A program made the position numbers and the translations under genes. A stretch of DNA of 64,000 nt from an uncultured Lachnospiraceae bacterium (GTDB lineage Bacteria; Bacillota; Clostridia; Lachnospirales; Lachnospiraceae), in the NCBI GenBank assembly GCA_949132985.1, contig CASCGD010000002.1, forward strand, positions 1-64,000. Reading direction: 5' to 3'. The notes beneath the pieces are model-generated. The model did not search any database. It worked only from the letters and a program-made list of their open reading frames with translations, and had not been told where the DNA came from. How positions within the stretch are numbered: position 1 is the first letter of the stretch; each line of letters begins with the position of its first letter. Shown here piece after piece: positions 44,068 to 52,200 of this stretch.

Positions 44068-45543
44068 TCACTTTGTGAGTGCGATATCATAAAATTCCAC
44101 CCGGGCATCCTGAGCGATCACGCCCAGCTCATACTCCGGCTTCGCATAGATGCGGTAGGTGAAGGCCACCTGGTCACCGATAAACGCCTCCACCATATCA
44201 TGATCCACCACGATCTTGACGTCAATTGGCGTTCCCTCCTCTATGGGGAAGGTCTTCTCGCAGACCCTCACCCCGTCCGGCCCCGGCACCGTCGCATCCG
44301 GCACCGCCTGGCAGGACTGCTCCCAGAACGGGTCCACGCCCATCGGAAGGCTAAGCAAAGATGCACGCTGCATCGCCACGTCAAATTCCAGAAGCAGGCA
44401 GCCGCTGGCTTCTTTGTCTGATTTCAGAAGGATTCCGAAGTGGTCAAAAATTTCCCGCGGCATGATCTTGCAGCGGAACAAAAAGCGCTCCTCCTGATGG
44501 TCCAGAAAGCCGTAGGTGCAGGTACCCACCGAGTCAAGCTCGATGCTCCTTCCGCCAAAGCGCGATGCCTTTCCCAGCACCGGCACGTAATCCCAGTCCA
44601 CCGGCTCACAAAATTCTTTTACATATTCCTCCGGCAGACGCACATCCAGCTCTCCGTCCGCTGTCGCCACCACCTCATGGGGGATGCAGAATGTCCCGCC
44701 CCAGTACCACTCTCCGGTATCGCAGGATTCTGCCCGATCGTGTGCCCATCCGAAATAAAACCGCCGCCCTTTATCATCCTTCATGGACTTCGCCGCGTAA
44801 AACCGTCTGCCACCGATGCCGTCCTTTTTCGGCTTGCGCCACGGCCCGAAGGGAGATTTGGACACCCGGTAAATCGTATTTACAAACTCCGAAAACCGTG
44901 AGTAGGACAGATACCAGTTATCGCCCTCCTTGTACATTTCCGGGCATTCCGGGCAGTTTGTATGCCCCGGCGCGTAGACCGGTCCGTAATATTCCCAGCT
45001 CCCCAGATCCTTCGAGCGGTATAAGACCACGCACCCTCTCCGCGTAACCGGCATATCCAGCTTTCTGGCCGAAATCAGAATCCAGTAGCACGCGTCCTCT
45101 TCATTATAAAATACATACGGATCTCTCCAGTCCAGCGACTCATAAAGCTCCGTCATCGGAAGAATCACCGGATTTGCCGGGTCCTTCGTCCACGTAATCC
45201 CATCATCGCTGGTAGCATGGCAGATGGTCTGCTGATATTTCGCCGGCAGGCAGTAGCCAGTATAAAAAATATGATACCGCCCCTCTCCGTAGATCACAGA
45301 GCCGGTCCACACGCCGGAGGCATCCGGCTCCTCCCCCTCTCCGGGATAAAGCGCCGTAGGCAGCTCCGTCCAATGCACCAGATCCTCCGATACGCAATGG
45401 CTCCATGTAGTCCGGAGCCTTGCCGGATACACCGTCGTCCCAGGCGGCGACGTCAATGAAAAAATATGATACTTCCCGTCATGATAAAATGGAATCGCGT
45501 CTCCGGTAGAGTCCGCATAAGACATTTTTCGAAAGATATCCAT
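44068..45543 (-). CDS. Glycoside hydrolase family 32-like protein
   Basis: 491 residues: five-bladed beta-propeller followed by a beta-sandwich, no signal peptide. Family motifs: Asp15 in TGDAIPFYHDGKYHIF replaces the usual NDPNG nucleophile context, DWRDPYVF carries the RDP motif (140-142) and CPEC the EC motif with acid/base Glu199. Predicted to release fructose or a related furanoside from an imported oligosaccharide in the cytoplasm. Last gene of the RbsABC-type operon, behind a large palindrome. Confidence 0.8.
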   Translation of the reverse strand: MDIFRKMSYADSTGDAIPFYHDGKYHIFSLTSPPGTTVYPARLRTTWSHCVSEDLVHWTELPTALYPGEGEEPDASGVWTGSVIYGEGRYHIFYTGYCLPAKYQQTICHATSDDGITWTKDPANPVILPMTELYESLDWRDPYVFYNEEDACYWILISARKLDMPVTRRGCVVLYRSKDLGSWEYYGPVYAPGHTNCPECPEMYKEGDNWYLSYSRFSEFVNTIYRVSKSPFGPWRKPKKDGIGGRRFYAAKSMKDDKGRRFYFGWAHDRAESCDTGEWYWGGTFCIPHEVVATADGELDVRLPEEYVKEFCEPVDWDYVPVLGKASRFGGRSIELDSVGTCTYGFLDHQEERFLFRCKIMPREIFDHFGILLKSDKEASGCLLLEFDVAMQRASLLSLPMGVDPFWEQSCQAVPDATVPGPDGVRVCEKTFPIEEGTPIDVKIVVDHDMVEAFIGDQVAFTYRIYAKPEYELGVIAQDARVEFYDIALTK

Positions 45544-45576
45544 ACTCTTTTTTACTCCTTCACTTTCTATTCATTC

Positions 45577-45682
45577 TAAATTCATACTCGCAATCACTTA
45601 AATTTACCGATTTGCAGACTCACGAGCGCTTAAATGCTATATAGCAACGGTAAAATTTGTCGCTCGTGAGTATAAATTCCAA
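45577..45682. repeat. Large imperfect palindrome before the GH32-like gene
   Basis: Perfect 11-bp arms ACTCACGAGCG (45618-45628)/CGCTCGTGAGT (45661-45671) with GCTATATAGC in the loop, plus outer related halves containing AAATTTACCG and GGTAAAATTT. It lies between permease and hydrolase genes in one operon and may attenuate or stabilise the transcript. Confidence 0.55.
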
Positions 45683-45684
45683 TT

Positions 45685-46680
45685 TCAGCGCTTCTTTTTC
45701 AGCAGCGCGAGTCTGTCTTTCTGGCTGTCCAGCAAGACCGCGCATGCGATGATCAGTCCCTTCACAATTGACTGCCAGTAAGAGCTGACGCCGATCAGGT
45801 TCAGTCCGTTGGAAATCACACCGATAACCATCGCTCCGATGACCGTTCCGCTGATTCGGCCCTTTCCTCCCGACATGGAGGTTCCGCCGAGCACGCACGC
45901 CGCAATCGCATCCAGCTCATAACCGTCTCCCACAGAGGGCTGCCCGGAATACATGCGCGAGCAGAGCACCAGCCCCGCAAAGGCAGACAGGAGGCCGCAG
46001 AGCGTAAATACAATGATCTCGATCTTTTTGATGGGCACGCCCGAGAGCCTTGCCGCCTCCCGGTTTCCGCCGATCGCGTACACATAGGTGCCGAATTTTG
46101 TCCGGCCCAGCACAAAGCTGATCAAAAGAATCAAAATGACCATATACACCACCGGAAGCGGAATCACATTAAACAGATATCCCATACCGATCGCCGCGAA
46201 AAAATCATCGTTGATTCTGGTGGACTGTCCCCCTGTATACACATAGGCGATTCCGTTACAGATGTTCATCATGGCCATTGTAATAATGAAGGCAGGCACC
46301 CGGAAGGTGGATACGATAAATCCGTCGATGAAGCCCGCCAGAACGCCGAGCACCAGGCCGCCCACAATCGCCACGCCCATGGGCATGCCCTGATTTACGA
46401 TAAATCCAACGGTCAGCGTGCCGCTCATGGCCACAATCGCGCCCACGGACAGATCGATGTGTCCCAGAATGATGATCAGCGTCATGCCCAGGGCTATGTA
46501 GGTGTTGATGGAAATCTGACGCAGAACAGAGATGATATTGCTCGCCGTCAGAAATTTATCCGTGGAAAACGTCACAACCGCACATATGATGACAAGCACG
46601 CCTAAGATGCCTATATTATTTTTGAACACCGCCACAAACGGATTGGCCGTGCCCACTGCTTTACTGTTTTTCTGATTCAT
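45685..46680 (-). CDS. Sugar ABC transporter permease (RbsC-like)
   Basis: 331-residue RbsC-type polytopic permease with the family segment AACVLGGTSMSGGKGRISGTV near residue 265. It overlaps the ATPase gene by 4 nt. This importer has one permease gene, so it forms a homodimeric pore, in contrast to island I. Confidence 0.92.
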   Translation of the reverse strand: MNQKNSKAVGTANPFVAVFKNNIGILGVLVIICAVVTFSTDKFLTASNIISVLRQISINTYIALGMTLIIILGHIDLSVGAIVAMSGTLTVGFIVNQGMPMGVAIVGGLVLGVLAGFIDGFIVSTFRVPAFIITMAMMNICNGIAYVYTGGQSTRINDDFFAAIGMGYLFNVIPLPVVYMVILILLISFVLGRTKFGTYVYAIGGNREAARLSGVPIKKIEIIVFTLCGLLSAFAGLVLCSRMYSGQPSVGDGYELDAIAACVLGGTSMSGGKGRISGTVIGAMVIGVISNGLNLIGVSSYWQSIVKGLIIACAVLLDSQKDRLALLKKKR

Positions 46681-48176
46681 GCTTCCACTCCTCCTGCCGC
46701 ATATTTCATAATCTCCTCCTGGCTTAGCTCATCCTTTGAGAGAAATCCCGTCAGCCTGCCCTCACGGACCACGCAGACGTTATCGCACATATTGATAATT
46801 TCCGGAAGCTCGCTGGATACCATGATAATTGCAATTCCTTCCTTCGCAAGCTCATTGATGACTGAATAAAGCTCAAACTTTGCATTTACGTCCACACCTC
46901 TGGTCGGCTCATCTAAAATCAGCACGTCCGGCTTCGTCGCCAGCCATTTCCCTAAAACCACCTTCTGCTGGTTTCCTCCGGAAAGGCTTCCCGCCTCTAT
47001 TTCCGAGGACGCCGCCTTTATGCGCAGCTTTTCAAAATATGAATCGATCACCGTTTTTTTCTTCTTCTCGCTGATCGCGATTCCGTTCATATAAAACCGA
47101 AGCGACGCCAGTGTCAGGTTAAATGCCACGCTGTTTCCAAGCACAAGCCCCTGCTTCTTCCGGTCCTCCGGAACGAGGGCAATGCCTGCTTTGATCGCCT
47201 GCATCGGATTTTCAAACGATACCTTTTTCCCGTTTAAAACCACCTCGCCGGACTGGTACGGCCTTGCCCCGAAAATACTTTCCATGATCTCGCTGCGGCC
47301 TGCGCCCACGAGTCCCGCAAAGCCGAGGATTTCACCCTTGCGCACACAAAAGCTGATATGCTCAAATGTCCCTTCACACGTGAGGTCCTTCACCTCCATC
47401 GCGGTTTCTGCCTCCGAGAGATCCTTGAAATCCCTCGCGTAAAAGCTCTCTAAGTCACGGCCCACCATCATGGCAACCAGCTCGTTCGCATTCGTCTCGG
47501 ACGTTTTGCGTGTACCTACATATGCGCCGTCACGGATCACCGTAACACGGTCCGAAATGCAAAACAGCTCCTCCATCCGGTGCGAAATATAGATGATGCT
47601 GACCTTCTTCTCCTTTAACCGGGCAATGATCTCAAACAGCTGCTCCACCTCCTCGTTTGAAAGCGAGGAAGTCGGCTCATCCATCACGATGATCCTGCCG
47701 TCAAAGGACACCGCTTTTACGATCTCCACCATCTGCTGCTGCGCAATGGTCAGATCCTCCACCATGGCATCCGCCCGGATGTTCACACCGAGAGAAGCGA
47801 TCATTTCTGTCGCCCTCCGGTTTGTCTCCGCCATATCCACCGTCCCGTGCTTTATGATCTCCCTTCCGAGAAAAAGATTCTGCGCCACGGTCAGATACGG
47901 GACAAGAACGATTTCCTGATGGATGATACCGATCCCGTTTCCCCTCGCCTCCGTGACGTTTCGCACCTTTACTTCTCTGCCTTCTATGCGGATCGTTCCG
48001 CAGTCAGGCTGATAAATACCTCCCAACACTTTAATCAGCGTGGACTTCCCGGCGCCGTTTTCTCCCAACAGCGCATGGACCTCCCCCAATTCCAGTGAAA
48101 AATCAATTCCGTCCAGGGCATAAAAGCCGGAGAAGCTCTTTTTGATTCCTGTCATTTCCAGAACTGTCTGTCCCAT
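46677..48176 (-). CDS. Sugar ABC transporter ATP-binding protein (RbsA-like)
   Basis: 499 residues, tandem ATPase domains: Walker A GENGAGKSTLIKVLG and Walker B IIVMDEPTSSLS in the first, degenerate P-loop GLVGAGRSEIMES and signature LSGGNQQKVVLGKWL in the second. Energises the permease downstream. A stem-loop separates it from the binding-protein gene. Confidence 0.93.
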   Translation of the reverse strand: MGQTVLEMTGIKKSFSGFYALDGIDFSLELGEVHALLGENGAGKSTLIKVLGGIYQPDCGTIRIEGREVKVRNVTEARGNGIGIIHQEIVLVPYLTVAQNLFLGREIIKHGTVDMAETNRRATEMIASLGVNIRADAMVEDLTIAQQQMVEIVKAVSFDGRIIVMDEPTSSLSNEEVEQLFEIIARLKEKKVSIIYISHRMEELFCISDRVTVIRDGAYVGTRKTSETNANELVAMMVGRDLESFYARDFKDLSEAETAMEVKDLTCEGTFEHISFCVRKGEILGFAGLVGAGRSEIMESIFGARPYQSGEVVLNGKKVSFENPMQAIKAGIALVPEDRKKQGLVLGNSVAFNLTLASLRFYMNGIAISEKKKKTVIDSYFEKLRIKAASSEIEAGSLSGGNQQKVVLGKWLATKPDVLILDEPTRGVDVNAKFELYSVINELAKEGIAIIMVSSELPEIINMCDNVCVVREGRLTGFLSKDELSQEEIMKYAAGGVEA

Positions 48177-48195
48177 ATCCGTCCTCCAATCAGCA

Positions 48196-48222
48196 AATGC
48201 GGCGGTAAATTACCACCGCATT
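48196..48222 (-). other. Stem-loop after the island III binding-protein gene
   Basis: Arms AATGCGGCGGTAA (48196-48208)/TTACCACCGCATT (48210-48222), nearly perfect, without a U-run. Lies 13 bp after the stop; acts more likely as an mRNA 3'-end stabiliser than as a terminator. Confidence 0.55.
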
Positions 48223-48234
48223 GCCACCTTGTTT

Positions 48235-49305
48235 TTACTGCCAGTCATTGATGGTTTCTTCTGCCTCATCCGCAAGTACCAGATGAGAATCCAGATACAC
48301 CTTCTTTTCTCCATCTAAAGCCTCTTGGCCATTTAAAAATTTCACAGCCGCATTGTATGCATATTCCGCAATCTGCAGAGGAACCTGTGCCGCAACCGCC
48401 GAGAACTCTCCGTCAAGCAGCGCCTGCTTTCCGTCCGGGGAAGCATCGATACTGTACACGCCGATCTCACCTGTCTTGTTTGCCGCCTTGACTGCTGCCG
48501 CAGCGCCCAATGCGGACGGGTCGTTGATGCAGAAAAATGCCTGCAGATCCGGATTCGCAATGATGATATCCTCCGCCAGTCCGAGGGAAGCATCTAAAGC
48601 CGCTTCGCCGTCCTGCTGTGCAACGATCTCAAATTTGTCTTTATTGTCTCCAAGTCCTTCCATGAAGCCGTTGACACGATCCACGCAGCTCTCGTTGGAC
48701 GGGAAATCCAAAACCGCAATCTGTGCGCCATCCGGATAATCCTTTGCCATCTGCTCACCCACAAGCTGTCCGGCCATGTATGCGTTGGTTCCTACGAACT
48801 GTGTCACAAAGCTCTCAATATCCTCCTCGATGACCGCCGTATCCACGTTAAAAATCGGAATGCCCGCTTCCTTGATCTCTGCAAGTCCGGCAGTAATTCC
48901 CGCGGAATCAACCGGGATAATGAAAACCGCATCATATCCGCTGTTTGCCACGTCTGAGAGCTGACTTAACTGGGTGTTCAGATCGTAGTCCGGGTCCAGA
49001 CAGGTATAGGAAATACCGTTTGCCTCACACAGCTCACTGAATTTGGAATCCATAGAGCTCTGGAACGTATTGTTCAGCGTGTTCGTGCAGAATGCAAAAG
49101 ACAGATCGGAAGCAGCCGCGTCGCCTTCACCTTCCTCTTCACCTGCTTCCTCTTTCGGCTCCTCCTGTGCATCATCCGTCTTTTTGTCATCCGTCGCTTC
49201 CGTCTCCGGAGTCTCTGCGCCTGTGTCGCTGCTGTCAGATCCGCATCCAACCAGCATTCCTGCCGTCATACAAAAACAAATTGCTAATGCCAATAACTTT
49301 TTCAT
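48235..49305 (-). CDS. Sugar ABC transporter substrate-binding lipoprotein (RbsB-like)
   Basis: 356 residues: signal peptide with lipobox LVGC at about 20-23, an acidic Thr/Asp/Glu linker to about residue 60, then an RbsB-type domain (LSFAFCTNTLNNTFQSSMDSKF, IIPVDSAGITAGLAE, FFCINDPSALGAAAAVKAA). The ATG at 49305 is chosen: an in-frame ATG at 49320 overlaps the Shine-Dalgarno GGAGGT. Three TTTACGTAAA-type operators and a consensus promoter lie upstream. Confidence 0.92.
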   Translation of the reverse strand: MKKLLALAICFCMTAGMLVGCGSDSSDTGAETPETEATDDKKTDDAQEEPKEEAGEEEGEGDAAASDLSFAFCTNTLNNTFQSSMDSKFSELCEANGISYTCLDPDYDLNTQLSQLSDVANSGYDAVFIIPVDSAGITAGLAEIKEAGIPIFNVDTAVIEEDIESFVTQFVGTNAYMAGQLVGEQMAKDYPDGAQIAVLDFPSNESCVDRVNGFMEGLGDNKDKFEIVAQQDGEAALDASLGLAEDIIIANPDLQAFFCINDPSALGAAAAVKAANKTGEIGVYSIDASPDGKQALLDGEFSAVAAQVPLQIAEYAYNAAVKFLNGQEALDGEKKVYLDSHLVLADEAEETINDWQ

Positions 49306-49371
49306 GATGTACCTCCACATATTATTTAATTAACAAATCAGTAACGGATGTCTGCGGCAAATAAACCGGCT

Positions 49372-49381
49372 TTTACGTAAA
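49372..49381. promoter_or_regulatory. TTTACGTAAA operator O1 of island III
   Basis: Perfect 10-bp palindrome, about 35 bp downstream of the predicted transcription start of the ABC operon. Confidence 0.7.
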
Positions 49382-49413
49382 TTTACAAATTCTGCCAGCG
49401 CATCTGTTTCTTT

Positions 49414-49423
49414 GTTACGTAAA
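49414..49423. promoter_or_regulatory. TTTACGTAAA-type operator O2 at the transcription start
   Basis: GTTACGTAAA, one mismatch; abuts the -10 element and covers the predicted start, so occupancy should block initiation. Confidence 0.7.
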
Positions 49424-49451
49424 TATTAATATTTCTTTCCGATTTTGTCAA
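49423..49451 (-). promoter_or_regulatory. Promoter of the island III ABC operon
   Basis: Minus-strand -35 TTGACA (49446-49451), 17-bp spacer, -10 TAATAT (49423-49428). Confidence 0.78.
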
Positions 49452-49537
49452 TATGGCAGACTGAATTTCCAGTTTTTCATCATTTTTCACAATCTTTTCT
49501 TCCGGTTTTTTATCAAATTAACAGCTTATTTCCACAT

Positions 49538-49547
49538 TTTACGTAAA
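49538..49547. promoter_or_regulatory. TTTACGTAAA operator O3, upstream auxiliary site
   Basis: Perfect palindrome about 122 bp upstream of the predicted transcription start; spacing to O2 would allow repression looping. Confidence 0.6.
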
Positions 49548-49710
49548 AAAATATTCGCTTGCAGTGCGGTCAGATGTTTTTCGCACCACACAGCCGCGGG
49601 AAATTCCGGTATAAATATAAAAAGGAATGCGCTCTGCGCATTCTTCGCGCCCGAGCGGTGCCGTTCACGGCTAATTTCACCTCCGCGAGGTGCGCATCCT
49701 GCCCGGAGGG

Positions 49711-49759
49711 CTTTTTGTGATATAGGAAATCCGAAGGAATTTCCTATATCACAAAAAAA
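49711..49759. repeat. Long palindrome TGTGATATAGGAAAT/ATTTCCTATATCACA
   Basis: Perfect 15-bp arms (49716-49730 and 49739-49753), extended by T and A tracts. A decayed relative (ACAGGAAATTCAAAGGAATC) lies near 8427-8450. A second hairpin with GAATGCGC/GCGCATTC sits at about 49625-49643. Together they fill the gap left of the operators. Confidence 0.6.
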
Positions 49760-49781
49760 GAATCCTGTTTCCAGGATTCTT
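49753..49781 (-). terminator. Terminator of the double-domain LacI regulator
   Basis: Stem AAGAATCCTG/CAGGATTCTT (10 bp), 4-nt loop, then seven T on the minus strand, 22 bp after the stop codon. Confidence 0.88.
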
Positions 49782-49802
49782 CATCGCGTCTCATAAATCT
49801 GT

Positions 49803-51824
49803 TCAACGTATACCCAATTTATCCGGCGTTCCGTATAAATTCCCGGGCATGGATTCATGAAAAATCTCCTTCCATGCACGCCGAAGCTCCTTGGCCTCCA
49901 CGATATACGGCTGGACGCCCACATATTTTGGAACCGCATCGCCCACCAGCGACTTTGCCGCCACCAGCGCCGCCGCCTGTCCCTGCTCATAGGGGCGCTG
50001 GGTGCTCATGCCCTTCACGATTCCCGCCTCCATATAACCGGCAATCTCATGGTCCAGATCCGTCGTAAAAACCGCGATATCCTCCCGCCCCAGCGCTTTT
50101 AACGCCTGGATGGCCAGCAGTGCCGGACGGTCCCAGCTCACATAGAGCGCCTGTATTTCGGGGTGCGAAAGAATCATATCCCGGCACACCTGACCGGCGT
50201 TCTCGATCTGGCCGAAACCGCGGCTGGTCACGATCTCCACATTGGGATAATTGTCCTTCAAAATTTTTTCCGCTGCCATATCCCTTGCCCGGGTTCCGTA
50301 AAAGGTCGCCCCGTGAATGATAAAGCCCACCTCCCCCTTTTCACATCCCTGAAAATATTCACCGATCATGCGCCCCGCATTCGTCCCGTTCTCCCACTCG
50401 TTCACGGACACGCAGGCCACGTAGCTGTTCTTTCCGATATTTTCCGGGACGTTGCTGATAAATACGAGCTTTGACACCTTTGAGAGCTCCTGAAACTTTT
50501 CCGCCGTCTTCGCGTCGTCTGTCGGGACCGCGATCACCGCATCCGGCTTCTGGAGCAGAATGCCTTCCAGCTGAGCGTTTTGCAGCGCAGAGTCAAAATG
50601 CGCGTCCGTCACCGAAATGACGTCGATTCCATAGCGCTCCAGCTCGTCCCGGATACCCTTTTCGTGCAGCTCCGCCCAGGCAGTCCCCGTGTAGTGAAAG
50701 GAGATCGCCACACGGTAATGTCCGTTGCGCAGGCGCTTTCTTTCCTCCCGGCTAAGCACAATCCAGTCAGGCGGAACCGCCGTGTCTCCAAACGGGCCGT
50801 TATCCAGCATCTTCACCGACTTTCGTATGTTCAGACGGATCTCCGCATAGCCGTTTGCTGTCACAACTCTGCCTGTCTGCATCTTCTCGAACAGCATTCT
50901 TGCCGCCCGCACACTTAAGTCCTCCACATCCCGCTCCAGCGTCGTGAGCGGCGGATCCATCAGCTCCATCCATTTTTCATCGCCGAATCCCACCACGGAC
51001 AGATCATCCGGGCAGCGGACTCCCATGTTTCGCATCGCCTTCAAAAGGTGCAGCGTCAGACGGTTCCCGCCGGCGATCACTGCCGTGGGCATCACTCTTT
51101 TTAATGCCCTCTGAATGCATTGCTGGCATCCGTCCTCCTCCATGCTCAGATCCACATCCACGATGCTGGCGTCATTTTCATTGATATTGATTTTTTTCAG
51201 CGCCTCCAGATACCCTCTGGTACGCTCCTCCTTTGTGGTGCTCTCTGATTTTTCCCGGAGAAAAAGCAGGTTCTTATGCCCGCACTCCAGCAGATAAGAC
51301 GTTCCTTTATAAAGCGCTGTCCGGTCCTCAAATACTACCGAGTCGATCCCTTTCCCCAAAATATTTCTTTCCATACACACGAAAGGCATCCCCGACGCGA
51401 TCAGATTTTTATAATTTTCCGCCACATCGCTCACCGGAACATAGAGTATCCCGGCAACAGTCTTATCGATCAGAAAGCTGTCCAGCAGCTGCTTTTCCTC
51501 CTGCAGATTATCTTCCGTAGTCGCGACTACAAACTGATAGCCATACTGATTGATTCTCCGTTTCAGCACGGCAATGATATCGCAGAACAATGCACTGGCA
51601 AGATTTGGAAAGACGCCGACAACCGTAGAATTCCTTCCAATCTTCAGCTTTTTCTCTTTCCTGGCCACCTTCTCACTGTAGCCGGTTTCCTCGATAATGT
51701 CCCTGACCTTTTTCTCCAGCTCCGGACTCACATACCTGGTTCGGTTGATGACATGGGAAACCGTGGCAATCGACACGCCCGCCCGTTTCGCAATGTCTTT
51801 GATCGTTACTTTTTCCTTTCCCAT
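49803..51824 (-). CDS. LacI family regulator fused to a second periplasmic-binding domain
   Basis: 673 residues, twice the usual length. Residues 1-60 are a LacI helix-turn-helix and hinge (TIKDIAKRAGVSIATVSHVIN); about 65-340 form a normal LacI effector domain (VVGVFPNLASALFCDIIAVL to PPLTTLERDVEDLSVRAA); about 365-650 form a second, RbsB-like sugar-binding domain (VAISFHYTGTAWAELHEKG, PDAVIAVPTDD, VSWDRPALLAIQALKALG). No membrane segment, so both domains are cytoplasmic. It likely controls the adjacent ABC/GH32 operon and itself through TTTACGTAAA sites. Confidence 0.9.
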   Translation of the reverse strand: MGKEKVTIKDIAKRAGVSIATVSHVINRTRYVSPELEKKVRDIIEETGYSEKVARKEKKLKIGRNSTVVGVFPNLASALFCDIIAVLKRRINQYGYQFVVATTEDNLQEEKQLLDSFLIDKTVAGILYVPVSDVAENYKNLIASGMPFVCMERNILGKGIDSVVFEDRTALYKGTSYLLECGHKNLLFLREKSESTTKEERTRGYLEALKKININENDASIVDVDLSMEEDGCQQCIQRALKRVMPTAVIAGGNRLTLHLLKAMRNMGVRCPDDLSVVGFGDEKWMELMDPPLTTLERDVEDLSVRAARMLFEKMQTGRVVTANGYAEIRLNIRKSVKMLDNGPFGDTAVPPDWIVLSREERKRLRNGHYRVAISFHYTGTAWAELHEKGIRDELERYGIDVISVTDAHFDSALQNAQLEGILLQKPDAVIAVPTDDAKTAEKFQELSKVSKLVFISNVPENIGKNSYVACVSVNEWENGTNAGRMIGEYFQGCEKGEVGFIIHGATFYGTRARDMAAEKILKDNYPNVEIVTSRGFGQIENAGQVCRDMILSHPEIQALYVSWDRPALLAIQALKALGREDIAVFTTDLDHEIAGYMEAGIVKGMSTQRPYEQGQAAALVAAKSLVGDAVPKYVGVQPYIVEAKELRRAWKEIFHESMPGNLYGTPDKLGIR

Positions 51825-51839
51825 TCCGACATACTCTCT

Positions 51840-51849
51840 TTTACGTAAA
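51840..51849. promoter_or_regulatory. TTTACGTAAA operator in the regulator's own leader
   Basis: Perfect palindrome 16 bp before the start codon; a weaker copy TTTTCGTAAA lies at 51872-51881. Indicates autoregulation. Confidence 0.68.
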
Positions 51850-51925
51850 TTTTAATAATACGTTATCATATTTTTCGTAAAAAAGCAATCAGATCGGTCA
51901 TTGCAAAAAAAAGCGCTCAAAACCC

Positions 51926-52072
51926 CTAATCATCCTCTAATCCATCCTGTGCATCCTTTAAAAGCTCGTCTATGATTCTTTTAACTTCTTCTTTATTTCC
52001 TTCCGAATCCGCTTTTTTAAGAGCTTTTAGCTGTCTTATAAGCTGCCGTAAATAACTTTTGAATACTGACAT
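51926..52072 (-). CDS. 48-residue conserved-looking small protein
   Basis: Small ORF beginning MSVFKSYLRQLIRQLKALKK and ending in an acidic tail (DGLEDD), one long amphipathic helix by composition. Support: a CGGAGG ribosome site 10 nt before the ATG and a promoter TTGAAA-16 bp-TATAAT at 52109-52136. It stands between the MerR and LacI genes on the same strand. No family recognised; no membrane segment. Confidence 0.6.
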   Translation of the reverse strand: MSVFKSYLRQLIRQLKALKKADSEGNKEEVKRIIDELLKDAQDGLEDD

Positions 52073-52108
52073 ATGAAAAACCTCCGTTCCTTTCTTTTTG
52101 ATATCTTC

Positions 52109-52136
52109 ATTATACCTGATTTCACGGCATTTTCAA
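52109..52136 (-). promoter_or_regulatory. Promoter of the 48-residue protein gene
   Basis: Minus-strand -35 TTGAAA (52131-52136), 16-bp spacer, consensus -10 TATAAT (52109-52114). Confidence 0.6.
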
Positions 52137-52200
52137 CACCTGCTATACTTTAAACCCCACAAGAACTGCAGCCGCGCAATCCGCACCATCCGCAAAGCGA

